Of a DNA stretch of 64,000 nt, positions 33,090 through 44,785 are shown piece after piece (position 1 is the stretch's first letter; each line of letters opens with the position of its first letter). The notes beneath the pieces are model-generated. The model ran no database searches. It worked only from the letters and a program-made list of their open reading frames with translations, and was not told the origin of the DNA. The translations under genes and the position numbers were made by a program. The stretch is from Hymenopus coronatus (lineage: Eukaryota; Arthropoda; Insecta; Mantodea; Hymenopodidae), in NCBI GenBank assembly GCA_030762935.1, contig CM060883.1, forward strand, positions 29,754,501 through 29,818,500, read 5' to 3'.

Positions 33090-33555
33090 GCTATTTTAGT
33101 TTTGTTGAAAACAAGAGACAAACTGGCAACACTACAGGTTGTGTGGTTTTCACTTACACTAGGTCAGTACATAAACAAACACGTCTCACTGCTACTACCA
33201 CAGCTGTGTAGGCCAATCAGAATGCTAGTTTCACTCGTTAACTTCCAAAACATTACACCACCCTGCATCGTGTTTGGAAGCAACCGGCGTGTTTACATCT
33301 AGAAGCGGGTTCAGATCCTTTAACAACCTCAGTGCAACGTTGCCGAGTTACTTCGTCTGAAAAAGCTGATCAAAATACTCATTTAATTATTTTGAAACCC
33401 TATGTGATGACCTACAATTCCTATCGAAACTACACATCTTACGAGAAGCAAACTGTTACCTTCGTATATACTTGTGGAATTACACATTACATTTGGAACA
33501 AAAACCATTTATTTTTTCGAAATCGGCTGATCAAAGAACAAAATGCCATTAGATG
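33090..33555 (+). repeat. 480-bp dispersed repeat, copy 2
   Basis: It is homologous along its length to 2942-3424. It begins 18 bp after the satellite and ends at a T-run into which a HINE has inserted. Confidence 0.7.
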
Positions 33556-33881
33556 TTTTTACTTTCTCTACACGTACTATGCACATAGTGTATAGAGAAG
33601 ATATTGTAATGCACCCAAAAATTCGATACCGTGATTTCAAGGGAAATACATGTTTTGGGTCCCCCTGAATCGAAAAAAGTATGTGTGTGTCTGCGGACAG
33701 CATAGCTCAAAAACGAAAACACCGTTAAATACCAAACTTGGTATTAAAGTTTGGTATCTTGCAAGGAAGTGACCCCCAACTAGACATTACGTGGAACTTT
33801 TTTCGAAAATGTTTGTTTTTTCAAAAATGGTCTAACGATTTTGATTAAAATATCGTATATTAAAGATATTTACCTGACAAA
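33556..33881 (+). mobile_element. HINE-like element, 5' part, broken at TTTACCTGACAAA (+)
   Basis: The 5' palindrome is at 33561-33599. Consensus similarity ends at TTTACCTGACAAA (33869-33881). Internal deletions shorten it near 33770. It is complementary in extent to the 3' half at 26904-27380. Confidence 0.75.
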
Positions 33882-34150
33882 GAAAACTGAACTGAAAACA
33901 AACCTTTAGACTGAATGTGCTCTCGACCGAGAAGAACACGCGACCCTGGTCCAATTCTGATGCTCTTGAGACCATCGCAAACGGTGCCGTCAAGGTGCGA
34001 GTGTCAATGCAACCAGCTGGGCAAAAAGATTGCCTCTATGCAGTCGCCGTGCCATTATATGGCGTGAGATAACATGCCTAGCATACTGTTAATTGTGGTT
34101 GTAATTGCAGCCGCTGTTTATCGTAAATCCCTTTTCATCCGCTGCTGTAG
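33882..34150. other. Unannotated, mixed composition
   Basis: It is more G+C rich than most of the window. I see no tRNA fold, frame or repeat match. Confidence 0.25.
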
Positions 34151-34462
34151 TTTTTACTTTCTCTACACGTACTAAGTACATAGTGTATAGAGAAGGTATT
34201 GCACTCCACCCAAAAATTCGATACCAAGATTTCACCGGAAATACAAAGATTCGTGTGTCCGTGAACACGATAACTAAAAAACGAAAAGTCGGTAAAAAAC
34301 TAAACCTGGTATTTAAGTTTGATATCTTCCAAGGATGCGACACTAAGATTTTCAAGAAAATCCCCTCACCCCTAACTACCCTTTACATGGAAAAAATTTA
34401 GAAAAATTTGATTTTATCAAAAATGCTTTAATTATTTTGATTAAAATCTCTTATATTCAAGA
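34151..34462 (+). mobile_element. HINE-like element, 5' fragment (+)
   Basis: A 5' palindrome is present (centre ACTAAGTACATAGT). The copy stops after CTTATATTCAAGAT, where a minus piece begins. The microsatellite is almost absent. Confidence 0.7.
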
Positions 34463-35131
34463 TGCTGGTTGCTATGTCACTGAAGTTCCTTTGTTTGTAT
34501 GGACAGCAGTTGACAAATTTCTGTATGAGAAATCTATAGCAGAAACCAAAAATAAGGAATGTCACAAAAACGAAGAACTCCACGAAAAAAATGTATATAA
34601 CATAAATTGTGTGTTTTAACGTGCTCTACATTTTTTGTGTAGTAAGGTTTTGTCCATCTCTTACGGTTTAGCAGTTATTCAAAATTTAGTAAAATTCATC
34701 CAGAATAAACTACTCTTCAGAGGCTATTCCCAGAAAATTCAAGATATACATTTTATTTGTCAGGTAAATATCTTTAATATACGAAATTTTAATCAAAATC
34801 GTTAGAGCCATTTTTGAGATATCAAAATTTTCGAAAAAAATTCCATGTAAAGGGTATTTTGGGGTGGGGGGATTTTTCTCAAAATCTTCGTGTCGCATCC
34901 CTGGAAGATACTAAAGTTAAATACCAAGTTTGGTATTTTACCTAATTTTCGTTTTTGAGTTTCGTGTTCAGAGACACACGGACACACACGGACCTTTTTC
35001 CGAAAATGCTTTTTTTTAGATAAAGGGGATCCTAAAACATATATTCCCGGTGAAATCTCGGCATCGAATTTTTTGTGGAGTGCAATACATTCTCTATACA
35101 CTATGTACATAGTGCCTATAGAGAAAGTAAA
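34463..35131 (-). mobile_element. HINE-like element, 3'-truncated (-)
   Basis: It runs from GCTGGTTGCTATGTCACTG to the 5' palindrome and TAGAGAAAGTAA (35118-35129). The 3' terminal 150 bp or so are missing. It may be joined to the preceding plus fragment by an internal inversion. Confidence 0.7.
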
Positions 35132-35430
35132 AAGGTTAGAAAATTTTGATTTTCTCAAAATGTTTGCAATGAATTTGATTAAAATACCATATATTAAGGA
35201 TATTTATATGGAAAATGAAATGTATATCTTGAATTTTCTGGGAGTAGCATCTAAAGACCTCTTTATTCTGAATGAATTTTGCTGAATTTTGTATAATTGG
35301 TAAACCGTAAGAGATAGACAAAAATTTACCACACAAAAAATGTAGATCACGTTAAAACACAAAATTTGTCATGTACGTTTTTTTCGTTGGATTGACCATT
35401 TCTGAGATATTCCTTGTTGTTTTTTCTTCT
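35132..35430 (+). mobile_element. HINE-like element, internal fragment (+)
   Basis: The body from GAAAATTTTGATTTTCTCAA to GAGATATTCCTTGTTG is present. Both termini are missing. Confidence 0.65.
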
Positions 35431-35479
35431 TCAGATTAAAATACTGTAAACTTACGGCCCTGCATAGAAACGGATTTTA

Positions 35480-35735
35480 CGGAATTTCTGCGGAAAAATG
35501 TATATGATACAAGCTGTGTGTTTTGAAGAGATCTACATTTTATGTGTAGTAATATTTGGTCTATCTCTTGCGAGTTACCAGTTATACAAAATTATGCACG
35601 ACTCATTCAGAATAAAGAGGTCTTCAGAGGCTATTTCCAGAACATTCAAGATATAGTTTGTCATGCAAATATCTTGAACACACTGTATTTTAATCAAAAT
35701 GTTCAAGCCATTTTTCAAAATAAAAATGGCGCTTT
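35480..35735 (-). mobile_element. HINE-like element, part 1, interrupted by a SINE (-)
   Basis: AAGCTGTGTGTTTTGAAGAG through GCCATTTTTCAAAATAA is followed by a family B SINE. The copy resumes at 36012. Confidence 0.65.
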
Positions 35736-36011
35736 ATTTATGGACGTTCTTTAACCACCGTGGTTCTCAGCGTCCCATTCTAAATTGGTCGTGAAAGAAC
35801 GCTTAATTTTTCTCAGAGGCCTCTCTATCAAGCTTGAGGTTCTTTTACGTGCCGCAAATCTACGACACGGGACCTACGGCTTTATTTCATTCCGAAGGAA
35901 GCCATGCTAAGGATTTTTACGCCCGAAAAAATCCATCGTCCTCCGTCGGGTTTGAACCCGCGACCTTGGGTATATGAAGTTAGCATGTTAACCATTACAT
36001 CTCGAGGGTGA
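35736..36011 (-). mobile_element. SINE family B (-)
   Basis: On the minus strand the tRNA-like head has TGTAATGGTTAACATGC (A box region) and GGGTTCAAACCCG (B box). A body follows with ATTTTTTCGGGCGTAAAA and CCTTCGGAATGAAATAAAGCC, and the tail resembles TCCATAAATAAA. Relatives lie at 42741, 49364, 53357, 58775 and 61219. Confidence 0.75.
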
Positions 36012-36325
36012 CAGCCATTTTTGAGAAAATCAAAATTTATGACATTTTTCATTTAAGGGGTAGTTGGGGATGTGGGAATTTTCTTGAAAATCTTCGTGTC
36101 GCATCCTTAGAAGACACTGAACTTAAATACCAAGTTTAACGGACTTTTTGTTTTCGAGCAATTCTGCCACCCCTCTCACATACAAGGCATTTTTCTAAAA
36201 ATGTTTTTTTTTAATTCAGTGAGTCTCAAAACATGTATTTCCGGTGAAATCTCGGTATCGAATATTGGATGCAATACAAGAGGTACCTTCTCTATGCACT
36301 GTATACATAGTACGCGAAGAGAAAG
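36012..36325 (-). mobile_element. HINE-like element, part 2 (-)
   Basis: It runs from AGCCATTTTTGAGAAAATCA to the 5' end near CATAGTACGCGAAGAGAAAG. It is the continuation of 35480-35735. Confidence 0.7.
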
Positions 36326-36450
36326 TACAAATGTTTTTTTAAATACAGGGACCTTGAAACGTGTATTTCCGGTGAAATATCAGTATCGAATTTTTGGGTA
36401 AGGTGCAATATCTTCACTAGTTTTGTACCCGTACTATGTAGAGAAAGTTA
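36326..36450 (-). mobile_element. HINE-like element, 5' terminal fragment (-)
   Basis: GTGTATTTCCGGTGAAATAT to GTAGAGAAAGTTATA is a second 5' end directly beside the previous one, again suggesting tandem 5' ends. Confidence 0.55.
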
Positions 36451-36599
36451 TACGTTCAGTCTAACGTATTTTTATGGGAGAAGATGTATATGTGAATATG
36501 GAAAACTAAAAAAGAAATTTAACGTCAGGAAAATGGTTTAACACAGTGTCATTTAACCAGTGCAACGCTTTAAAACGTTCTCCAAAATGTGTGTTACAT

Positions 36600-36790
36600 C
36601 CGCCTTTAGAGAATCAAGCATTCGAAGTTCTCTTGGGCTTCCAGCCAGGTGAATCAGTTCAATTCATTCAGTAACCCTGAAGACGGGAACAATGTATGCT
36701 CCCGAAACGTTGGTGCCTCACCATATCTACACCTGGCTGTAAGCCCGAGAGAACTTCGAAGATTTACGCCGGCAGGAAAGCTACAGCTCT
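36600..36790. mobile_element. Penelope-like inverted-repeat module
   Basis: Inverted arms at 36621-36651 and 36730-36760 match at 29 of 31 bases across a 78-base centre. The centre holds CCTGAAGACGGGAAC...CTCCCGAAACGTTGG (36676-36714), a motif I associate with ends of Penelope-like retroelements. No reverse transcriptase or GIY-YIG frame is present, so this is an isolated terminal piece. Confidence 0.5.
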
Positions 36791-36843
36791 TATTACAAAT
36801 ATGTACTTTAAAGTACAGTGCTTTTTTGCACCAAAATTAAAAA

Positions 36844-37670
36844 TTCTGATGTATTACTCTCACATAGCTTTCTCTAGCTGCTCTACAAACAAACTTATTA
36901 CAAAAGATTATTCTTCTTTCTACAGCATGCTAATCGAGATAAACGAATGTTCTTATTACTTAGTTCCTTATAAGTAGAAGGGAACTAAAGGAATGCACTA
37001 TGCTAAAGTAATAGTAAAAGGTTTTAAAAAAATTGTCGTTATGGGATTGTCATTGCTAATCGCTTCTTTGCTTGACCAGGAGTAGAACAAAAGAAAAACG
37101 GACACTTCCTGTCTGAGACAAGTATAAGGACTTCACAACTGAAACCAATAAAAAGGTATATCTCGAAAACGGTTAACTCCACAACAAAACCACAAAGGAC
37201 ATAAATTGTGTGTTTTGACGAAATATATATATTTTTTGCGAAGTAAGTTTTGTCTATCTCTTACGGTTTAGCAGTTAAGCAAAATTCAGCAAAATTCATC
37301 AAGAATAAAGAGGTCTTCAGAGGCTATTCTTAGAAAATTCAAGTTATACATTTTATTTGGGGTGTAAATACTCTTAATATTCGGGATTTTAATCAAAATC
37401 TTTTTCTTAGAAAAGACACATTTTCGAAAAATTTTCCATGTAAAGGGTAGTTTGAGGTGGAAGATACCAAAACTTAAATACCAGTTTGGTTTTTAACGGT
37501 CTTTTCGTTTTTGAGCTATACTGTCCACAGACACACACACACACACGGCAATTTTTCCAAAAAATCTTTTTTTGGGTTCCGGGGGACCCAAAACATGTAT
37601 TTCCAGTGAAATCTCGGTATAGAATTTTTGGGTGGAAAGCAATATTTTCGCTATACACGATGTGCGTAGG
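36844..37670 (-). mobile_element. HINE-like element, near-complete (-)
   Basis: The 3' end is TCTGATGTATTACTCTCAC. The 5' palindrome at 37647-37670 is decayed. The CA tract is short. Confidence 0.7.
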
Positions 37671-39719
37671 AATTTTAAACTAAAATCGCTAAAAACAATT
37701 ACTTTTTCCCTTAATGTATAAATGTAAATATTGTGTTAAAAGTGATTCTATGTTTGTGATAAAAGAGGCCTACCTTACGTACACATGAAGACCCAAAATC
37801 AATCTGCTGGAGTAAAACTTTGTAAGCTGAGTCTGCGTTCACTTGATAATTGTGAGCACTTTAATTTCCTTAAACGTCTTGAAGACCACCAAGTGAGAAA
37901 AGTTCCACAACTAAATGAATGCTTAAATTAGCCCGTGACCCCTCCACGCCAGCTTTACGATAAGGCATCCCCCCTTCCCCCGTACATCCTTGAAACATGG
38001 TTTGAGGCACGAGCAGGGCTTCGGGAGTCCTTGACAAAATAATTTTATTTCGTGAATTGTCCTGTTAATGTCATTGTAGCGGTATTATTGCAGAAGTTAA
38101 AAGAATATTGTAAAATATACTTAGTCCTACATTTCTTTAACTTAGGTATACATTATCAATTCTTACAGACATATTCGGTGCGTAATCTATTATACTCGTT
38201 CTAATGTGCAAGGTTTGGTTACCCTTAGGCGCTATATTCGCTTAGCTACCAGGTTGTTAGCAAGTTGTCCGCCTTTTTACAATTCATCCTGTGCGTTTTC
38301 TACCTAGTTTCTTTCTTACCCATTTTTCTTTTATCTTTTTAAAATTGTCATATAGACTTATTATTTTTTTTTGTCTTTATTTTCCCATGTAGCAATTTTT
38401 ATCACTACTACCTCTGCTGGCATACAAACCCACTTGTGTTTTGAAATTTATTTCTTGCAATTTTTACCTCTTTACTTTTAGTTAAACAGCGAGCAATACT
38501 GTCTTGCTCCCCATACAAAATACGTCGTTCTGATTCACTGCTTCTCACTCCTTTCAAAAAGTAATGCTTTTGGCCTCATATAAGCTAATCTTTCTCTCTT
38601 TTCTTTGTTATATTTACTCGTAGAATATGCCTACCCAGCTCTCGTTATTCATTCTTTATTTTTCTGTATAAGAAAGCGACTTTTTTTTTCTAGCTCACCT
38701 CATATTTTCTGTTTATCCAATTCTTCTAATCTATTACTCAGAGATTCCCAAAATCCTTTGTCATTTTCGACTCCCCCCCCCTTACTCATTGTGGTCATGA
38801 TTAATCAAGCTCCAATACTGGCACTTCTCGTTCTTAGTTATCTCCATCATTTCAAACATATGTTTTAATATATTCTTATATTCGGTCTCTCTATATTAGG
38901 TTGTACCAACTCTACATGTCTGAGTCGGAATACTCGTGCTTGCTCAAACATAAACCTCAGAGTCCTTTAGACGGGAAGGTGGTATCCAATATGTCACTAC
39001 GCATAGATCGCATGCTTGTGCCTGCATTTCAACACGATTCAGCCGTGAAGATAGGTTACCCTCAATGACGAGGTGCATTACATACTGCATGCACACCCCT
39101 GTGAGAAAATGACCTACTCGCTGCTATTTTGCGCGCAACCAAGCTGAAATGATCTGCTCTACAGTGTCAATCGTTTTCTTCCCGTTTGTCCTAATTATAC
39201 TATTGCTACTTTTTGGTGCTTCTCTGTTTAGGTCTTGGGGATCGAGAAAAAAATCTGCTTTCTACAAAATTTTGAAGAAGATTGAAGCATCAGTTTTAAT
39301 ATAATTAATACTGTTCTATTAAAGCGTTCCATTATTTAGGGTAACAAATTCACGGGTTACTTACTACTTTATAACTAATAACACAAACAAAGGTAATTTA
39401 TATGCTATTTAAAACATTTGCTGAGAAAATATAATAAAAAGGTCTTAAATGAAATCACAAACAATCATTAAGACCATTTTGCCTATGATCCCAAAAATCA
39501 ACACCTTTCTGATTTTTCACGATTTTCCCCTGATAATCTACGACTTCCGATCAGTGTTGCCAACACAATTCATTCGTTGTTCGGAACAACAAAGAAATTC
39601 TATCAATTTTTAATTTACTTCCTATTGTGTTTTGAATGATTGCGCTTTTAAATTTCCCCATTAAATTACTCTTTATTTTAGCGAATAATAAGAGCAGAAG
39701 CTAAAAATAAATTTTAAAA
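37671..39719. other. Unannotated 2-kb single-copy DNA
   Basis: This is the longest stretch with no recognisable repeat. It contains T-rich and C-rich runs (for example 38772-38780). No frame has exon-like composition with splice sites, and I see nothing attributable. Confidence 0.35.
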
Positions 39720-40030
39720 AATCTGATGTTTCATTCATATGACTTTCTCTACCTATTCTGCAACAAACAATTCTTACAAAATCTTATTCTTCTATGTCAT
39801 GGTAATTAAGATAAACCTAAACAAAAATGACCTTATTACTTACAAGCAGAAGGAAAATAAGAGAATGTGCAGGCTAAAGCGATAGTCAAATCTCTTAAAA
39901 CCTGTTGCAATGTGATAACTTGTTATTGGGTTCTCTTTACATGGATAAAATAAAACAAGAGAACAACGCACCATTTGAGAAAAGTATTAGAAAGCTCATA
40001 CCAGTATTGAGTAATATCTCTGACATGGTT
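39720..40030 (-). mobile_element. HINE-like element, 3' fragment (-)
   Basis: It starts at AATCTGATGTTTCATTCATATG and fades after GAGTAATATCTCTGAC. The 5' two thirds are lost. Confidence 0.6.
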
Positions 40031-40081
40031 GAAAGTAAAACGAATAGTCTATACTGACAGGCGCAATGACAATTGTGCAGA

Positions 40082-40260
40082 AAACATCAGAGAGTAAATT
40101 ATATGATGTGTTTGTGGGAAAAACTGTTCGACGAAGAGAAATAAACAACTAATGCTCTGAAGTGGATACATATTAAGATGCCAATTATCAAAACATTTGT
40201 ACATACACCCCTAACATCTTGCATTGCCACCAGCGTCTCAGAGATGTTATACCTGTTTAA
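40082..40260 (+). repeat. Low-copy dispersed repeat, copy 1
   Basis: It aligns loosely with 60548-60684 in the same orientation, sharing TACACCCCTAACATC-type and GTTTGTGG...AAGAGAA blocks. The family is unknown. Confidence 0.4.
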
Positions 40261-41142
40261 AAAATCTGATATGTTCAATTCACGTGTCTTTCTCTACATC
40301 TCTGCAACAAATAATTTTTAAAAAGCTAATACTTTTATTTACTTAATGCTAATTGAGAAAAAAATAGCAGAAATTGTCTTATTACTTGCTTCCTTGTAAT
40401 TAGAAACGAAATAAGGGAGTACCAGAGGTTAAAGCGATAGTCAAAAGCTAGTTGCTATGTGATTGAAGTTCCTTTATTTGTTCAGACAGAAGTTGACAAA
40501 TTCCTATATGATGAGAAAAGTATAAGCTTTTTAAAGCTAAAACAAAAAACAAGCAATATCTCAATTCCACGAAAAAAATTATATAACATAATTTGTGTGT
40601 TTTAATGAGCCCTACATTTTTTGTGCGATAAGTTTTTGTCTATCTCTTACGGTTTAGCAGTTATACAAAATTCCATAAAATTCATCCAGAATAAAGTATT
40701 CCTCAGAAGCTATTCCCAGAAAATTCAAGATATAGATATTAATTGTCAGGTAAATATCTTTAATACATGATATTTTAATCAAAATCTTTAGAGCCATTTT
40801 TGAGAAAATCAAACTTGTCTAAAAAAGTTCCAAGTAAAGGATAGTTGGGTGTGGGGGAATTTTTCTTTAAAATCTTCGTGTCGCATTCTTGGAAGATACC
40901 AAACTTAAATACCAAGTTTGGTATTTAACGGTCTTTTCGTTTTTGAGCTATGATGTCCACAGACACACATACACGCATACACACACACACACACACAAGG
41001 AACTTTTTCCAAAAATGCTTTTTTTTTTGGATTCAAGGGGATCCAAAACATGTATTTCCGGTGAAATCTCGGTATAGAATTTTTGGGTACATTACAATAC
41101 CTTCTCTATACACTATATACATAGTACGTGTAGAGAAAGTAA
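40261..41142 (-). mobile_element. HINE-like element, complete copy (-)
   Basis: The termini are AAAATCTGATATGTTCAATTC and TAGAGAAAGTAA (41131-41142). A CA tract lies at 40979-40998. Most internal blocks match the consensus well. Confidence 0.8.
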
Positions 41143-41329
41143 CAAGGTTGTTTACTAGAAATCGAATTAAAGCCGTAACTCTGATCTAAATCCAATGCTC
41201 AAGCAGCAGAACGTAATTCTGAGTACTTCTAGATCTGGAGAGGTGGAAGGTGGCTGACAAACTATATGCGGCTAGAGATTCTGTCGTGTCGAACGACTTA
41301 AGGGCAGTTGAAATGAGATTTTCATAATT

Positions 41330-42015
41330 ACTTTCTCTACACGTACTACGTACATAGTGTATAAGAAGGTATTGTAATGCACACAAAAATTCGATACCGA
41401 GATTTCACCGGAAATACATGTTTTGGTTCCCCTGAAACCAAAAATCATTTTTGGAAAAAGGTCAGTGTCTATGTTTATTTGGACAGCATAGCTCAAAAAA
41501 GAAAATACCGTTAAATATCAAACTTGGCATTTAAGTTTGGTATCTTCCAAGGATGCGACACAAAGATCCCCCTGCGCCAAATACCTTTTACATGGAACTT
41601 TTTTCGAAAATTTTGATTTTTTAAAAAATGGCAAAGATTTTGATTAAAATCTCTTATAGTTAAAATATTTACATGCCAAATAAAATGCATATCTTGAATT
41701 TTATGTTATATACATTTTTGTTCGTGGAGTTGATCGTTTTTGAGATAGTTTCAGATTTAAAAACTTACACGTTTCTCATACAGAAATTTATCAACTCCTG
41801 TCAGTACAAAGAAACTTCAGTCACATATCAACCAGCTTTTGACTATCACTTTAACCTACGGCACTCCCTTATTTCGCTTCTACTTACAAGGAAGGAAATG
41901 TTAAGACTATTTCTGATAATTTTCCCTCGATTATCATAGAGTAAATAGAAGCATAAGCTTTTTAACTTGTTGCAGATATGTAGAGAAAGTCATATGATTG
42001 GTACACATCACATTT
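41330..42015 (+). mobile_element. HINE-like element, internal deletion (+)
   Basis: Both ends are present, but about 150 bp after ATCTTGAATTTT is deleted, joining directly to ATGTTATATACATTTTTG. Confidence 0.75.
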
Positions 42016-42478
42016 TTGGAAAAAGGTCCGTGTGTGTGAGTGTGTCGTGGACAGCATAGCTCAAAAACGAAAAGACAGTTTGGTTACTTCCAAGAATGCG
42101 ACACGAAGATTTTCAAGAAAATCCCCTAACCCCCAACTATACTTAACATAGAACTTTTTTGAAAAATTTTGATTTTCTTAAAAATGCCTCTAACGATTTT
42201 GATTAAAATCTCTTATATTTAAGATATTTAAATGCCCAATAAAATGTATATCTTGAATTTTCTGGGAATAGCCTCTGAAGACATGTTTATTCTGGATGAA
42301 TTTTACGGAGTTTTGCATAACCGCCAAACCATAAGAGATGGACGAAAACTTACCATACAAAAATGTAGAGTACGGTAAAATACACAACTTATCCTATATA
42401 CGTTTTTTTCGTGCCTTTTAACAATGATTTGTTGCAGAAATGGAGAGAAAGACGTGTGAATAGAACACATCACATTTT
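42016..42478 (+). mobile_element. HINE-like element, 5'-truncated (+), abutting the previous copy
   Basis: It starts at GAAAAAGGTCCGTGTGTGTG and ends GTGTGAATAGAACACATCAC. It lies head-to-tail with the preceding copy, with no gap. Confidence 0.7.
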
Positions 42479-42740
42479 TGCTAATGTCTCAACGATTGTT
42501 TTGTGTGTAATTCTGCGGAACATGTAGCATTCTGAAAGCGAATGAATCATTTGTAGTTACTCTCGTATAATCGACTCACTCCTTAAGGTCGCTAATGAAA
42601 CGTTATCAAATCCTTTAAAAAGGGAAACAAACGTGACAATGAAGCATATAACAACAATAGCAATATAATAATAAATCATACAATGAAGAAATGCAAAATG
42701 CGGATCGAAGAACGAAAGGAAACGCGCCAAAGAAAAAGTC

Positions 42741-43023
42741 AAATTGAGTTTTATTTAAGAACGGTCTTTAACTGCGTTGGCTTTCAGCCTTCAATTCTAA
42801 TTAGGGCATGAAAGACCTTTTAATATTTCCCAGAGGCCTTTTTAATCAGGTACTTTTACGTGTCGTAAATCTACGACAAGGGACCAATGGCTTTACTTCC
42901 CTTTCAAAGAAATCCATGCTGAGAGTTTTTACGCCCGAAAAAAATCCATCGTCCTACGCGAGTTTGATCCCGCGAGCTTGGAAACCAGAGGTCAGCCTGT
43001 TACTTCTAGATCTGGTGGACGAC
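42741..43023 (-). mobile_element. SINE family B (-)
   Basis: The body (TTTTTACGCCCGAAAAAAATC) and the reversed B-box region (GAGTTTGATCCCGCG) are recognisable. The tRNA head is eroded. Confidence 0.65.
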
Positions 43024-43284
43024 GTACAAAAGAAGGATGCGGGAATACAGGGAAAAGTTATTATATATTATTTGGTATTATAGAGAGTCAAATGTTTAAG
43101 AACTGAACGCTCTATGCTCTCCTTAAAGCTCAATGCTCGTTTCATGCAATCGCGAGAAACAGCTTAAAGTTGGCAGGATTCCACAATAATATAATTCGCC
43201 ATCGGGGTATATCATCTCAAAATATTTTGAGATCACTATTTTACCGGGAAACGTCGGTCGAGGAATTTAATGCCGTGCCGGCAT

Positions 43285-43385
43285 GTTGCCATGGTAGTTC
43301 AGTGGTAGAACAACCAGCTAGAGATCGGGAGATCCGTGGTTCAAATCACGACTATGGCACTGAATTTTTCAGCCTGACTCTACTT
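43285..43385 (+). mobile_element. SINE family D (tRNA-like)
   Basis: GCCATGGTAGTTCAGTGGTA resembles a tRNA 5' arm with an A box, and GGTTCAAATCACG a degenerate B box. A 7-bp acceptor-like stem (GCCATGG with CTATGGC) is still possible, but the T arm does not pair properly. A tail with TTTTTCAGCCTGACTCTACT recurs at 53158-53275 reversed, so it is a SINE, not a tRNA gene. Confidence 0.6.
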
Positions 43386-44113
43386 ATCTGCTGCTCTTCT
43401 TTGCGCGTGGATTCCATAAGATTCAAGTTTTCGATCTGAAATGAACTCGTGAACTACTCAATTATGCCTGTTCGTAGCAAAAATGTTATTTATTCAGATG
43501 TCTTCCAATCTCGGTATCGAGTTTTTAGATGGAATGTAAAGGTAAGAAGTAGAGAAAATAGTAATATTATAATCGTGTTTACTCACCTAAGCTCAACGGA
43601 TGTTAGAGAAGACATTAGTTTTTTGAAATGGTATTTTCTCGCCTTCAGCAGCCTTAATATAAACTATCAAGTACTTTTTGTTTTTCGTTTCTCTTATTGT
43701 TCACGTCAGAGTGTTAAAGTGGAAACGGTATCTAAAGGGGGGCGTTTCTCCTGAATTTGCAAATAACTATTTGGGATTGTAGTTTGAGAAGGGGCGTTAC
43801 CCTCTCCCTCATTTTCCCACATCGACCTTGTTGTTCTCTCTAGTTTCTTCCACTCTTACGTCACAGATTTACATCCTTGGATGGTTTTGTTACCTTCAGT
43901 TCCAATCCCTTTACGAAAAGGAAGGGCTACGATAGCCAGAGATATCTCAGTATTCTATTGAATTACTTATACTTTGCTAGCTCATTAATATTTACGCTTT
44001 CTCTGTCCCGGCTGGTTAATACCGTTATGAAATAATAATTTTCTTCGTCCTTTCCTTTTTACCGTTCATTGTTTACGAATTCAAAATAGTACATTATCAT
44101 AAAAGGGTTTAAA
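43386..44113. other. Unannotated with a small HINE scrap
   Basis: TCTCGGTATCGAGTTTTTAG (43510) to AGTAGAGAAAAT is a degraded 5' HINE end in minus orientation. The rest is unrecognised. Confidence 0.35.
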
Positions 44114-44785
44114 ATCTGATATATTCTATTCACACACCTTTCTCAACATATTCTTACAAAACATAATTATTCTATATACTTCATGCTAATCGAGATAAAC
44201 ATTAGCAGAAATTGTCTTATTACTCATTCCTTGTAAGTAGAAGGGAAATAAGGGAATTCAATAGGCTAAAGCGATCATCAACATTTTTTAAAAGTTTCCA
44301 TTATGCAATGGCATTGAAATTCAGTTCTCTTTACATGGATAGGAATAAAACAAAACAAAAAAGGAATGGCGACTTTCCATTTGAGGAAAGCCTCGGAAAT
44401 TAATTCCACAAAAATATACTTAACATAAATGGTGTGTTTTAACGAGCTCTGTATTTTTTGCGTAGTACGATTTTATCTATCTCTTACGGTTTACCAGTTA
44501 AACCAAAGTCCTCCAGAATAAAGAGGGCTTAGGAGGTTATTCCCAGAAAATTAAAGATATACATTTTATATGCTATCATGTAAACATCCTTTAATATCTG
44601 GTAATTTAATCAATATCGTTAGTCATTTTTGAGAAAATCGATCATTTCAAAAAATGCTCCATGTAAAGGGTAGTTTGGGATGGGAGAATTTCCTGAACAA
44701 TTTTGTGTCATATCCTTGGAAGGTACTAAGCTTAAATAATAAGTTTGGTGCATAGCCGACTTTTCGTTTTTGAGTTATATGAGTC
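44114..44785 (-). mobile_element. HINE-like element, 3' two thirds (-)
   Basis: It runs from AAATCTGATATATTCTATTC to TTTTCGTTTTTGAGTTATA, where it meets a plus-oriented copy at the microsatellite position. Confidence 0.65.

Noticed and set aside
36677..36708. Canonical active hammerhead ribozyme
   Set aside because: There is an extra C between the CUGANGA core and stem II, and I cannot find the U-H cleavage site pairing. It is reported only as hammerhead-like.
43285..43360. Functional tRNA gene
   Set aside because: The acceptor stem can pair, but the T arm cannot form a normal 5-bp stem with a 7-base loop. The sequence has a SINE-like tail and a second copy at 53158-53275.
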